Source: Paenibacillus alginolyticus DSM 5050 = NBRC 15375
GTDB taxonomy: Bacteria; Bacillota; Bacilli; Paenibacillales; NBRC-103111
Direction: 5' to 3'
Assembly (NCBI RefSeq): GCF_000422905.1
Contig: NZ_AUGY01000018.1
Coordinates: forward strand, 40,713 to 104,712
Length of the DNA: 64,000 nt
The notes under the pieces were generated by a model. The model searched no databases. It had not been told where the DNA came from and worked only from the letters and a program-made list of their open reading frames with translations. Shown here piece after piece: positions 1-9,954 of the stretch. The translations under genes and the position numbers were made by a program. The first letter of the stretch is position 1. The number at the start of each line of letters is the position of its first letter.

Positions 1-3000
1 TAATTTATCTGACTTAATTTCAAGCTTGTTGTTCGCCAGCAGCTCAGAAGTATTTGAAGGTAATTTGACTTCAGTCGTATCAGGTTTTATAACCACTGTC
101 GCCTTACCGCTTTCTTGTGTTTTAAGCTGGTCTATGGTTACCTTGACCGTGCCAGTCGGCTCAATATTAGTTGAGCTTGAGCTTGTATCCCCTCTACCTC
201 CGTTGGTATCCGGATCCGAAGCCGCTGTGACTGTAACCACAGTAGATGCTTCAAAATTTCCGTCCGTCGTTTTCACGGTAATTGTCGCCTTTCCTGCTTT
301 CATAGCAGTCACGACTCCATCCACTACTGTGGCTACTTTGCTGTCGCTAGTGCTCCACTTTACGGCTTTATTCGTCGCCGTATCTGGTGCTACCGTTGCT
401 GTCAGCGTCTCGCTGCTTCCTACGGTCAGGCTCAGCGTGGATTTGTTCAGCGTTACTCCCGTTACCGGAACTTGAACACCTACGATTTGTTTTAACTCTT
501 TCGTATCTCTGACTCGAATCCGATCTCCCATGGCATATTTACCAGAGAGGCCGACAGCCTCGAGCGTATCCCCTACTTTAAGCTGAGGAATCGGTCCGCT
601 TTGATTGATAATGAAGCCATCTACGAAAACCATAACCTCACCCGAACCATCGTCAATCAAGTAAGTAGTGTCATCCGGTCTCGCAGTAACTTTACCGGTT
701 ACTTTCACTAACTGTCCTTGATAGGTATCAGACACTGAATCTTTCGTATTGACAATTTTCGGTTCAATTGGTGTACCAGAGCTGACCTGCACAATACTGT
801 TAGTAAACTTATCGAACTCAATCTCTGTATTGTTTTCGAAAATTTTAATATGTCCATATACTCGGATCACATCGCCGAACTTGAGCGTTCCGACTGGCAC
901 CTCGTTAAATGCCATAATGCCTCCAGTATCGTCTTGAACATATGCCGCATCGAAGAATACACCCGCAGCTGTCGTCACTTTGCCCTGAATTAAAACCTGA
1001 GTACCCTCTGGCAGCTTGCGCGCATCAGCGATATTCGTCACTTTTGGTTCCAGATGGGACAGCCAGTTCACTACGTTAAGTGCAACCGGGTCGTTTCCTT
1101 TGGGGTTGTAAGTCTGGTCCATCTGTTTGTCATTGAAGATATTCATCCCCGAGACAACGATTCTACCGTTACCTACGACCTCTGAAGCAACGAGTGGTAT
1201 AGCTGACCCGCCCGTTACATCGGTTAACGCTGGTCCCGACTTACCATTAGGGGTGTGAACATTATACGTAGCGGTATCTGCCTTAATTTGCGTTGAGTCT
1301 TGGAATGTAGATTCATTACCACGTACCAAAATCGTTATTGAATCGGTGTTAGTCAACGCAACTTTATTGCCAGTACCATCATTCTTAGCTAAACTCGAGC
1401 CACTATAATATTCAATTGTAGAAACAAAATCTGTTAAATTGTTGCTAACCGGTTTCGGATGCACACGAACTGAGAAATTGGAATTGAGCGGTGTCCCCCA
1501 GAAGTTTCCATCCGTCGTCTCATCGAAAACACCATCATTATTCACCATGAGGCTCGAACCTGCACCTGATAAAATGGCATTCAGATTTTGATTGGAACCG
1601 CCATAATTACTCTTTTCTGCTAGGTATAGAGATCCGCCTTGCCCGACAAATTTGGAAATAGCTGCAATCTCCGCACTACTGTAGGCCGAAGCTGGATGCG
1701 AAATATACATTACCGAGACATTCTTGAGTACATCGTCTGTGATGGTTACTGCATTCTCGGCAACTGTATATCCCTGCTGTCTCATCATGGTGGTAAATAA
1801 TTTCAAATTATCTTTGTATGTGCCCGCGTCTTTGGTTGTATTTTCGTTTTGTTTCGAAGCATCGATAAGAATCGTTTTGCCTAGAGGCGCTTTGACTGTA
1901 AACACTTGTTCAAATCGATTATCTCCGAGATCTTGATCCACAGAATTCATTATGACAATGACGGTATGGTTTCCTGTAGGAGGATTATTCCAAACAATAC
2001 TTGCCGTTGTGGATTGATTCACTTTCAGGGAAGAAATTTGAGCATCTCCAATGAGATGACCGGAATCTACTTGATCATAGTAGAAGTGTGCCGTCATATT
2101 GGTGATGTCTACAGTGCCCATGTTGCTAATACCCGCTTTTAACGCTGCGTTGTAACCGCCGACAATAGCTCCATCAACAGCCGTCACATCGCTTACTTTT
2201 ACCGATACAGGTTCTACTGGAGACCAGATCGGCGAAGAGTAAATACGGTCTCCGTCTTTCTGTGTTACACGAGTAATGAACCATTGCTGCCCACCTATGA
2301 CATTAACGGTAGGTGTCCAAGTAAACGAAGTTTGATTTTCAGTCGGTGTATAACTGTCTATAACCCTTCCGCCATTTGTAAGCAGTTCGACCTTTGCAAT
2401 GTTATCGTCACTAATTGTCTTCAGATAACTATATTTCGGGTCAGTTTGCTGTTCCAAAACAGAATCGCTTCCGACGATGTTAAACTGCAGATTCTTGGTG
2501 TCTGTGGTAGACCCCATGTACCATCCGCTTGCAGACACATCTAGCTTTGCATTCGAATCTTCTGTGAAATAAACACGCATTTTACGCATGGCTTCCATAA
2601 GGGAATCCTGAGAAAGATCATTAGCGACGATGACTGTACGCTTTTTGGTTTGACCCCAAGTAGCATCGTGGTTATCCTCGCCATAGGTTGGGGCAACATG
2701 CCATCCTAAATCCAGAGCACTGAAAAGCTTCTCTTGGGCATTCGCATAGGAGTATTTCCCCGACCCATTACCAACCTCTAGCATCGTAAAGAGCCTGTCC
2801 ACATTCTTATCATAAGGAATGAAGTTGTCGAATGCGTTCGCCGACATTGCCGGGTGATTGAATTGCGCAACAATGTTGTCGTATGTCAGAACCCAAGCAT
2901 AGTAGTTTTGCAGATTTTGATATTTGCCTCCGCTTTCAACACGATCGATAAAGTTAGAAGTACCGAACACATTGGAATGTCCCCAAGTCGTGGAGGTCAT

Positions 3001-6000
3001 TTCGAAAGCCGGGAATACAACAAAGCTGCCGTCTTTTGTATAATTTTTAGCCAAACTCTTCGTTAGTGCCCAATCGGAGCCGCCTGTCCGCTCCGGCATT
3101 CCATTATGATCAACGGTGTCCGAGCCAACTTGAGAAGCATCGATATCATGTGAATGATCAGAGAAAGCGAAGAAGTCATAATCATGCGCCATGGCTGCTT
3201 TCAAGGCATCCTCCGGGGTACCCGTGGCATCATGGGAAATGTCAGTATGATTATGTGTTGTTCCGTAGTAATGATTACCGCCGGTAAATCTCTCAGCGAC
3301 TTTAAACTTCCAGGTTCGGGTTGACTCATTACCAAGTTTATCTTTGCCTGATATCGTTACCGAATGTTCACCAGTGCTCAAATCGTCACTTGGCGTTAGC
3401 GTCAACTTGACTCTTGTCTCTGTAATAGCAGCCTTCGCCGTAAAGTCATTGACACCATCTATCCAAATTTTGACGGATGTCTGATCGACTCCATTCGCAT
3501 CCTCCATACTGGCGGAGATTGCGGGATGCTTAGTTTCGATCTCGTCCCCTTCCAGAGGAAGGAAATCGGCATATGCGGGTCCGTCTTTATCTTCCACCAC
3601 ATCGATGGTAATTGGCTCTACCACGCTACCGACGTTTTTCACATTACCACCGTTTATCGCCTCTATATAATACAGCAATTTTCCGGCAGGCATGCTGGCA
3701 GTTGCAATCTTGCCATTGTAGTTCAGCTTATCAGCCGATACCATAGCAACGGACGTATACGTCATGTCCGACTGGCCTTTATACCAGATTGTTACACTAT
3801 CTGCAAATTTCGCAGTCGCTTTAAAATTAGTATCCACACCGATGTATGCTTTCTGCAAAGGAGTATGCATGAGCTGCAGTTCGCCTTGAATATCTCCAGC
3901 TTTCCTTGGAAGCAGAGCATAACCGCTGGTATACGGAGAAGCTTGTTTGGATTGCTTCACAATACCTGTGAACGTATAAGTTTCGCCCAACGTAACAGCT
4001 CCGCCTGCCACATCGATTCCGGTAGTACTCAGAATGCTCACAATTGCGGTATTGTCAGAATCGTCTGTAACCGTCACGTTATAGTCCGGACCTGAAGCAG
4101 GAATATTCGTCACTTTACCCTTGAAAGAAACTAATTTACCTTCCATTGGTTCAGTATTTGCGTATGCGTTCCAGGAATTCAACGTCATTGGAGTTGTACT
4201 CGGGAGTGTATTCCCCCCTTCATCCAGCATGGAGGCAGGAATGAATTGCGTTGTTCCTGCTGTAAAGGCTAGTTTACCTGTAATTCTCATTTTATGGCCT
4301 AATTGAATAGGTACAGATGGATCTGTGCCGCCGATTACATTTATTCCACCTGTTGCGTCCTGAATATAGAAATTTGTTTTCTCAGGACCCAGCGCTTTAT
4401 TGCTTGACGATACGACACCCTCGATCATTGCTGAATAGCCGATATTGAGAGGTAAGCCATTCGTGTCGTTTTTGCGCAACTGATCAATCGTAGTTACGGT
4501 GCTGGTGTATCCGGTTACGTCGATACGTGTATATTTGCTTTCTTGTGTATCCGTATGAGTCAAATAAACCGAACTACCTGAAACAGGGAAACTTAAAGTA
4601 AAGGATCCATCCGCCGCGGATTTGGCTTGAACCGTGTTAGAAACAGTACCGTTACTTTCCAAATAAGCTTTTACCGTTGACGATGCCGGAACGGCTCCTG
4701 CTGTACCTACAACTGTACTTGTAGCACCACTTGTGGTAAACGTTATTTTCGATGCATCCGGAGAAAGCATATAGTTTGAATTTCGGATGATCACTTCAGC
4801 CGGATTACTCGTGGACGCAGGGGTATTTACAACAAAATCTTTAGAAGGATCTTTTGTAAACCATCCGTTATTAAATCCTATCGCTCCTCTAGGATCAGAG
4901 CCAGCGTTGGTCAACCGCAGGATGGTACCACTGCCCACATTTGTAGCAACAAAAGGCTGCCCCCAATATAAAGGATTCTTAAAAACCGTTGTTGCAGCAT
5001 TCGTATAAGCAAGCAAATCTACCACATCCGGATCAGTAACGCCTGTTACTGCCGTCGTTTTTTTGGCAAGTACGATAGCACCGCCCGTAGATCCACTAGT
5101 TGTAAGTCCAGCTACATCTAAATCAGTTGCAATTGGAAGATCTTTACCAGCTGTACCCGTTTGAAAAGTAATTAAGAAATAGCCATGTGCCTTAATCGTA
5201 CCCGATAACGGCTTTCCAGCTCCAAACGACATTGTAGCCGCAGAGGTGTAAGCGATAGACCAACCATTAAGGTTAATATCCTTATCCGTATTATTATATA
5301 ATTCAATAAACTTTGTTTTATAAAACGCTCCTGAGTTACCGCCATTCACATACAACTGACTGAGAACGACGTCACCGGGATTAATAACTTGTGTTGCCAT
5401 AAAAGTAACGGCGACCGGATCGCTCGAATCTTTACCGTTCTCCTGCGCCGTAACATATATAGTTGTTTGGGATTGCAGGTTGGATAAAGTTAGGTTAAAG
5501 GATCCATCAGCTGCGGAAGTCCCTGAACCGATCTGCGTTGTCTTATTAGAATCGGCATAAACAGATACTAGGACGCTGCCAGCAACTGCTCCGGCTGATC
5601 CCGTAACACTAGTTAAGCTAGGAAAAGTGAGCTTCGAGGCAACTGGATTAGCCGTCTTCGTCTGCACTGGCGCAGGCGCTACTGTAACTGTGCTAGTCGC
5701 CGTAAAACCTCCATCTGCCGTTGTTGCTGTGATCACCGCCGTGCCCTCAGTTAGCGGAGTCACTACACCGCTGCTGTTTACACTAGCTACAGCTGCATTG
5801 CTTGAGCTCCATGTGACCATTTTGTTTGTCGCGTCGGACGGACTCACGTTCGCGATCAGACCATACACGGAACCTCCAACTGTCATCGATGGAGCGGTAT
5901 TATTCAACGTAACTCCCGTTACGGCTGTAGATTGACCGGGATTAAGCGGTGTGCCAGTAATGATGATATCGGCAATCCTACTGTTGCCATTAGATTGCGT

Positions 6001-6573
6001 AATCGTCCCTGTTCCATTGCTACCGACATTTGTCGCACTAATCGAGGAATTGGACGTATTAACCCATCTGATATAAACAACAGGTTGATTATCTACTTCA
6101 CTAGGCAAACTAACATCTTTTTGAGTAATGCTCGTCGCAAGTTGGTATACAGTGGAAAACGAAACAAAATTAGTTCCATTAAGACTATATTCGAGTTGAA
6201 AATCTTTCGGACCTCCATTTGTGCCGTATTGCTTTGAAGAAAGCGATAACCCGGAGTATCCTAAAGTGCTGAATTTCGCCTCCCAGTATCCTCTTGTGGG
6301 TGAAGCCCAACCATCTTTATATATAGTGTTGCTAGTAGTTGAGTAAGTAGGAGTTCTATTATTGCTTAATATAAGCACTGCATTATTTTGGTTTTCGGTA
6401 GTACCACTACTCGCTTTACTAATATTCGTCGCTGAAAAGGTCCACCCCGCAACAGTCTCCGTCGCGGCTTTTGCCTTTTGAACCAGACCACTCGGCAAAA
6501 CCATCGTTGCCAGCATCATCACAACTAATACAAGACTGTACCACTTTTTATTCCTGTTCATAAAGCCTAACAA
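1..6573 (-). CDS. Giant secreted multidomain protein with PHP (CehA/McbA-like) metallohydrolase core, C-terminus outside window
   Basis: The open minus-strand frame has at least 2,190 residues and no stop inside the window. The start is TTG at 6573, because GGAGGT (6581-6586) lies 7 nt upstream; the internal ATG at 6561 is too far from it. A signal peptide covers about residues 1-36, ending in AKA-A. Visible modules in order: Ig-like Big_2 (about 210-290), lamin-tail-like (about 395-575), OB-fold-like segments (about 690-830), PHP metallohydrolase (about 1100-1400) with THNHTDISHD and FFAFSDHSHD metal motifs, a CARDB-like segment (about 1455-1555), a DUF4350/GATase-like region (about 1560-1835), more OB-like segments and a second Big_2 (about 2030-2115). 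PHP enzymes of this family hydrolyse phosphoester or carbamate bonds. An extracellular role, perhaps nucleotide or phosphodiester scavenging, is inferred. A C-terminal surface anchor may lie beyond the edge. Confidence 0.85.
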   Translation of the reverse strand, partial: MLGFMNRNKKWYSLVLVVMMLATMVLPSGLVQKAKAATETVAGWTFSATNISKASSGTTENQNNAVLILSNNRTPTYSTTSNTIYKDGWASPTRGYWEAKFSTLGYSGLSLSSKQYGTNGGPKDFQLEYSLNGTNFVSFSTVYQLATSITQKDVSLPSEVDNQPVVYIRWVNTSNSSISATNVGSNGTGTITQSNGNSRIADIIITGTPLNPGQSTAVTGVTLNNTAPSMTVGGSVYGLIANVSPSDATNKMVTWSSSNAAVASVNSSGVVTPLTEGTAVITATTADGGFTATSTVTVAPAPVQTKTANPVASKLTFPSLTSVTGSAGAVAGSVLVSVYADSNKTTQIGSGTSAADGSFNLTLSNLQSQTTIYVTAQENGKDSSDPVAVTFMATQVINPGDVVLSQLYVNGGNSGAFYKTKFIELYNNTDKDINLNGWSIAYTSAATMSFGAGKPLSGTIKAHGYFLITFQTGTAGKDLPIATDLDVAGLTTSGSTGGAIVLAKKTTAVTGVTDPDVVDLLAYTNAATTVFKNPLYWGQPFVATNVGSGTILRLTNAGSDPRGAIGFNNGWFTKDPSKDFVVNTPASTSNPAEVIIRNSNYMLSPDASKITFTTSGATSTVVGTAGAVPASSTVKAYLESNGTVSNTVQAKSAADGSFTLSFPVSGSSVYLTHTDTQESKYTRIDVTGYTSTVTTIDQLRKNDTNGLPLNIGYSAMIEGVVSSSNKALGPEKTNFYIQDATGGINVIGGTDPSVPIQLGHKMRITGKLAFTAGTTQFIPASMLDEGGNTLPSTTPMTLNSWNAYANTEPMEGKLVSFKGKVTNIPASGPDYNVTVTDDSDNTAIVSILSTTGIDVAGGAVTLGETYTFTGIVKQSKQASPYTSGYALLPRKAGDIQGELQLMHTPLQKAYIGVDTNFKATAKFADSVTIWYKGQSDMTYTSVAMVSADKLNYNGKIATASMPAGKLLYYIEAINGGNVKNVGSVVEPITIDVVEDKDGPAYADFLPLEGDEIETKHPAISASMEDANGVDQTSVKIWIDGVNDFTAKAAITETRVKLTLTPSDDLSTGEHSVTISGKDKLGNESTRTWKFKVAERFTGGNHYYGTTHNHTDISHDATGTPEDALKAAMAHDYDFFAFSDHSHDIDASQVGSDTVDHNGMPERTGGSDWALTKSLAKNYTKDGSFVVFPAFEMTSTTWGHSNVFGTSNFIDRVESGGKYQNLQNYYAWVLTYDNIVAQFNHPAMSANAFDNFIPYDKNVDRLFTMLEVGNGSGKYSYANAQEKLFSALDLGWHVAPTYGEDNHDATWGQTKKRTVIVANDLSQDSLMEAMRKMRVYFTEDSNAKLDVSASGWYMGSTTDTKNLQFNIVGSDSVLEQQTDPKYSYLKTISDDNIAKVELLTNGGRVIDSYTPTENQTSFTWTPTVNVIGGQQWFITRVTQKDGDRIYSSPIWSPVEPVSVKVSDVTAVDGAIVGGYNAALKAGISNMGTVDITNMTAHFYYDQVDSGHLIGDAQISSLKVNQSTTASIVWNNPPTGNHTVIVIMNSVDQDLGDNRFEQVFTVKAPLGKTILIDASKQNENTTKDAGTYKDNLKLFTTMMRQQGYTVAENAVTITDDVLKNVSVMYISHPASAYSSAEIAAISKFVGQGGSLYLAEKSNYGGSNQNLNAILSGAGSSLMVNNDGVFDETTDGNFWGTPLNSNFSVRVHPKPVSNNLTDFVSTIEYYSGSSLAKNDGTGNKVALTNTDSITILVRGNESTFQDSTQIKADTATYNVHTPNGKSGPALTDVTGGSAIPLVASEVVGNGRIVVSGMNIFNDKQMDQTYNPKGNDPVALNVVNWLSHLEPKVTNIADARKLPEGTQVLIQGKVTTAAGVFFDAAYVQDDTGGIMAFNEVPVGTLKFGDVIRVYGHIKIFENNTEIEFDKFTNSIVQVSSGTPIEPKIVNTKDSVSDTYQGQLVKVTGKVTARPDDTTYLIDDGSGEVMVFVDGFIINQSGPIPQLKVGDTLEAVGLSGKYAMGDRIRVRDTKELKQIVGVQVPVTGVTLNKSTLSLTVGSSETLTATVAPDTATNKAVKWSTSDSKVATVVDGVVTAMKAGKATITVKTTDGNFEASTVVTVTAASDPDTNGGRGDTSSSSTNIEPTGTVKVTIDQLKTQESGKATVVIKPDTTEVKLPSNTSELLANNKLEIKSDKL

Positions 6574-6721
6574 TCAAAGCACCTCCATTTTTCTTACAAA
6601 ATCCTTTAAGTTTTGAAAAGTTGAATTAGGACTGGTTGCAATTTTTATGACACCCCAAAAACCAATCTCCTTAACCTCCTTCGCAAATCTAAATACCTAC
6701 TCAAATATCTAAGCAAAAAGT

Positions 6722-6792
6722 ACTATAGCATTTATTTATTCGACCATTGTCAAGGGAATGTTAACTTGAAAAAAAGAATACGTTAATTTGAA
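6722..6792 (-). promoter_or_regulatory. Candidate promoter and 22-bp-spaced repeat upstream of the giant PHP protein
   Basis: On the minus strand a TTGACA box (6748-6753) is followed 17 nt later by TGCTAT (6725-6730), overlapping TATAGT (6722-6727). Just upstream are two near-identical elements, GTTAACTTGAA (6760-6770) and GTTAATTTGAA (6782-6792), exactly 22 bp apart. Read on the gene's strand they contain TTAAC cores. PhoP boxes of Bacillus are TTAACA-like repeats with about 11-bp period, so phosphate control is conceivable, but the match is weak. The rest of 6574-7037 is AT-rich and holds no gene that I see. Confidence 0.35.
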
Positions 6793-6954
6793 CATAATTT
6801 CATAAATCGAATACCAAGAAAACGTTTAAGAAACAGATATCATTCATTTTCTTTATCCCTTGCCATTGATCAAAGTATTAATAATCACAAATAACTTGCA
6901 TAATGCTCAAATAAAATGAACAAATGGAAAATTTTTGATATCATATTTGTAAAA

Positions 6955-7000
6955 CAAAAAAAGCCTGATCGCACAGAAAACATTCTGTACAATCAGGCTC
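6955..7000 (-). terminator. Rho-independent terminator after the two-component operon
   Basis: The outer stem AGCCTGAT/ATCAGGCT (6962-6969 with 6992-6999) encloses an inner stem ACAGAA/TTCTGT. On the minus strand it is followed by a run of seven T. It lies 38 bp after the response regulator stop. Confidence 0.85.
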
Positions 7001-7037
7001 TCGCTTAGAACACTACCTCATTACAGCACAACCCTAA

Positions 7038-7727
7038 TTAAATCCGAAACCGATATCCCGCTCCCCAGATCGTCTCGATGTATTGCGGGTTGGACGGATC
7101 TTGTTCAATCTTCTCGCGCAGCTTGCGAATATGTACGGTCACTGTCGCAATTTCCCCCATGGCATCCATGCCCCAGAGGAGGTCAAAAAGCTGCTCTTTG
7201 CTGTACACCCGATTCGGATTCATCGCCAGATGGGTGAGTAGATCGAATTCTTTCGTCGTGAAGACGACTTCTTTCTCATTTACAAAAACACGGCGCGCGG
7301 TTTTATCGATCATTAAACCGCGGATGCGGACTTCATCATTCCGCGTTTCGCGCCGCCCCATCAGCCGTTCGTAGCGGGCTAAATGGGCTTTGACTCTAGC
7401 CACCAGCTCGCTGGGGCTGAAGGGCTTGATCATGTAGTCGTCAGCGCCAAGGCCGAGGCCGCGGATTTTATCGATGTCTTCCTTTTTAGCGGAAACCATC
7501 ACGATGGGAATGTCCTTCTCACTGCGAATCCGCCGGCAGATTTCGAAGCCATCCACCTTCGGCAGCATCAGGTCGAGAATAATGAGATCATACTCCGTAG
7601 AGAGGGCTCGCTGGAGCCCCTTGTCCCCGCTATTTTCGATATCGACTTCATAGCCGCTAATCTCCAAATAATCCCGCTCCAACTCCGCAATACTTTGCTC
7701 GTCTTCAATAATTAAGATTCGACTCAT
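7038..7727 (-). CDS. OmpR/PhoB-family response regulator
   Basis: This 229-aa protein has a receiver domain (about 1-120) with acidic residues near 9-10, phospho-acceptor Asp52 in LIILDLMLPKVDG and the conserved Lys in MVSAKKED. A winged-helix DNA-binding domain (about 130-229) ends in TVHIRKLREKIE and GAGYRF, typical of OmpR. Its ATG overlaps the kinase stop (ATGA), so the two are translationally coupled. It is the last gene of the operon starting at 11683. By analogy with Bacillus BceR/YxdJ-like systems it probably controls the linked ABC exporter in response to a cell-envelope signal. The signal itself is not evident. Confidence 0.93.
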   Translation of the reverse strand: MSRILIIEDEQSIAELERDYLEISGYEVDIENSGDKGLQRALSTEYDLIILDLMLPKVDGFEICRRIRSEKDIPIVMVSAKKEDIDKIRGLGLGADDYMIKPFSPSELVARVKAHLARYERLMGRRETRNDEVRIRGLMIDKTARRVFVNEKEVVFTTKEFDLLTHLAMNPNRVYSKEQLFDLLWGMDAMGEIATVTVHIRKLREKIEQDPSNPQYIETIWGAGYRFRI

Positions 7728-9199
7728 CCTTCGCTCTCCCCCTGCTGACTAAGCGGTAATGCCATGTACACGGTCGTTCCCCGTCCGATGATGCTGGTTG
7801 CGCTGATTCTTCCGCCGTGCTCTTCCATAATTTGTTTGGCTATCGCCAGCCCAAGCCCGCTTCCTCCGGTAGCCGTATTACGTGAAGGATCGGCCCGGTA
7901 AAACCGGTCAAAAATATGAGGAAGCGACTCTTCCGATATGCCTTGACCTCTATCTTTTATTTGAATGACGGCATGGCCGTCTATCTCTCTCAACGTTAAA
8001 GTAATGTGACATTGGCCTTCTTCACTATATTTTATCGCATTTTCGATAATATTGAGCAGTACACGTCTGAGCTTGTCACGATCTGCTGTCACATACAGCG
8101 GTGATTTCGGCAGCTCGGTGAGCACGAACTGAACCCCTTTTTTCTCCATATCGAACTGCAATTCCTGCGCGCAATCCAACACGTATTGTCCGAGATCAAC
8201 CTTCTCGAATTGAAAGGGCACTTTGCCCAAATCCAGCTTGGAGAACAGAAATAATTCATCAATGAGCCGGTCCATATCAGCTGCTTTGTTATAGATGGTT
8301 CGAATGTACCGATCCAGCTTGTCTGGGGAATTCGATACACCGTCCATAATCCCCTCGACATATCCCTTAATGGCCGTAACCGGCGTCTTGAGATCATGGG
8401 AAATATTCGAAATAAGCTCCTTGCGGTTCTCTTCATATTGAAGCTGAACCTCCACGGACTTCTTGAGCTTACGTCGCATTTCTTCAAATGCCGTACTAAG
8501 CTCGCCGATTTCATCATCGGAATGCGGTACAATCTCAAAGTCGAGATTGCCTTCCTTGATTTCCTCCGCCGCACGTTTAAGCGCTCTTAATGGCCTAATA
8601 ATACTGCGAGAAACGAAGTAGGTTAGGACACCATTCGTCAACACGAGAATGAGAACAAAGGTAACAATGACAGATTTGGAAAATTGGTGGAGATACTTTT
8701 GAAAAGGACCGCCGTCCAGAAAGACGAAGACTGAGCCTTTACTTTTATCTGAAAATAAAAAATCCTGCTGTCTAGTTATCCACAGGGAACCTTGATTCCG
8801 TTGAAATTGACCGGATGATGTGCCAAATGAAGGCAGCTTGGAGGTATCCTCAGCCTCACCCTGCTTAATATACGGTGAAACGTACGTAATCTCTTTATCC
8901 TTCCGGATGATGATGCCCATATTAATTTTATGGAATTTCTCCTCAAGATCCTTCACAAATGCAGGATCCAGAAAAGCATCCGGTTCCGTGTCCGTCTTCG
9001 CTTTCATGTAAGCGACATTCTCTAGCTCTTGATCAACAACACGTTTGATCGGATTGCCTTGGGAAAAATCCACCTGAAAGACGGACTTCAGATTCCCAAA
9101 CGTTGCGACGCTGATTAAGATCACGGCTAGCACAGAGAGCACAAGCGGTACAAGCAGCATGGCTATATAGGAAAGTACCAGCCGTAAACGAATCGACAT
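7724..9199 (-). CDS. Membrane sensor histidine kinase (HAMP, HisKA, HATPase)
   Basis: About 491 aa. TM1 is at about 8-36, followed by an extracytoplasmic sensor region of about 140 residues, TM2 (about 180-200) and a HAMP domain beginning SRSIIRPLRALKRAAEEI. The phospho-acceptor His is in ISHDLKTPVTAIKG, and the HATPase has an N box (NIIENAIKYS), DRGQGI and GGSGLGLAI. I prefer ATG at 9199 over TTG at 9208, because the AAAGGAG site is only about 2 nt from the TTG. The permease stop overlaps the TTG. It pairs with the response regulator immediately downstream. Confidence 0.92.
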   Translation of the reverse strand: MSIRLRLVLSYIAMLLVPLVLSVLAVILISVATFGNLKSVFQVDFSQGNPIKRVVDQELENVAYMKAKTDTEPDAFLDPAFVKDLEEKFHKINMGIIIRKDKEITYVSPYIKQGEAEDTSKLPSFGTSSGQFQRNQGSLWITRQQDFLFSDKSKGSVFVFLDGGPFQKYLHQFSKSVIVTFVLILVLTNGVLTYFVSRSIIRPLRALKRAAEEIKEGNLDFEIVPHSDDEIGELSTAFEEMRRKLKKSVEVQLQYEENRKELISNISHDLKTPVTAIKGYVEGIMDGVSNSPDKLDRYIRTIYNKAADMDRLIDELFLFSKLDLGKVPFQFEKVDLGQYVLDCAQELQFDMEKKGVQFVLTELPKSPLYVTADRDKLRRVLLNIIENAIKYSEEGQCHITLTLREIDGHAVIQIKDRGQGISEESLPHIFDRFYRADPSRNTATGGSGLGLAIAKQIMEEHGGRISATSIIGRGTTVYMALPLSQQGESEG

Positions 9200-9204
9200 C
9201 CGGA

Positions 9205-9954
9205 TCAAATCTCCTTTTTATCAAACAAATAATATCCTGCTGTAAAAAACAATATACTACACGCCATCAAAAACATAAAGATGCTGCTCATCTTGCCAAT
9301 GGCCATCGAGCTGCCAATCCAGAGCATATGCCAATCCGTGTAAGCTGTTGGCGAGTAGGTTGCAATTTGCGGAATGAAAAAAGCAGCTACTTTAAACCCC
9401 AAATAAAGAAGAATGCTTACGGTCAAAGCGGAGCTGCTGCTGGAGAAAAACTGTGCAAGAAACACGGCTGCTATACTGAGCACAAGCAGAGGAACGAATG
9501 CCGAGCCATAGGCTAGGAACCACGTAATGACTGTACGACCGCCTCCGAAATGTTGGAAAAATAAGGCAGACAAGATAGAAGCCAGCAAAGCAGCGATTAA
9601 ATAAAGCGCAATGTACACGCCCAGCGCGATTTGCTTGGATGCGAAAACCTTAAAGCGAGTGATGGGCCGAGTGAGCGTATTCTTCATCGTGCGTTCACCC
9701 ATCTCACCAGCGAATACATCCGCGGCTCCCATGAACACGAACAGAGGCAGGAATATACTCGTAAATAAACCGAGCATGACGATAGGGAAATCGCCCGATG
9801 CGATGGCTCCGATGCCGATGCCACTTTGAAAACGTGCAAGCAGCAAGCCTGCAATAACAGGAAGAAGGAGCGTAACAACTAGGAAGAAAATAGTTTTCTT
9901 TTTCGATGCGAGTTTGATCGTTTCGTTCCAGACGTTGGCGGTTAAGCTATGCAT
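9205..9954 (-). CDS. ABC-2 type transporter permease
   Basis: 249 aa from the chosen ATG at 9954, which overlaps the ATPase stop and has AGGAGG about 11 nt upstream. It is a hydrophobic protein with about six membrane segments. The first follows LASKKKTIFFLVV, and the cytoplasmic segment MGERTMKNTLTRPITR before TM3 is typical of ABC-2/BcrB-like exporters. It forms a transporter with the ATPase encoded just upstream. The substrate is unknown; bacitracin-like peptides or lipid-linked compounds are the family precedent. A longer in-frame extension upstream lies inside the ATPase gene and is not used. Confidence 0.85.
   Translation of the reverse strand: MHSLTANVWNETIKLASKKKTIFFLVVTLLLPVIAGLLLARFQSGIGIGAIASGDFPIVMLGLFTSIFLPLFVFMGAADVFAGEMGERTMKNTLTRPITRFKVFASKQIALGVYIALYLIAALLASILSALFFQHFGGGRTVITWFLAYGSAFVPLLVLSIAAVFLAQFFSSSSSALTVSILLYLGFKVAAFFIPQIATYSPTAYTDWHMLWIGSSMAIGKMSSIFMFLMACSILFFTAGYYLFDKKEI

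Noticed and set aside
26..6237. Many plus-strand open frames up to 189 codons opposite the giant protein
   Set aside because: They lie antisense to a continuous minus-strand frame with coherent domains; none has a good ribosome site or family pattern.
6817..6830. AGAAAACGTTTAAG as a possible cre
   Set aside because: Three mismatches to defined consensus positions and a poor fit to a promoter.
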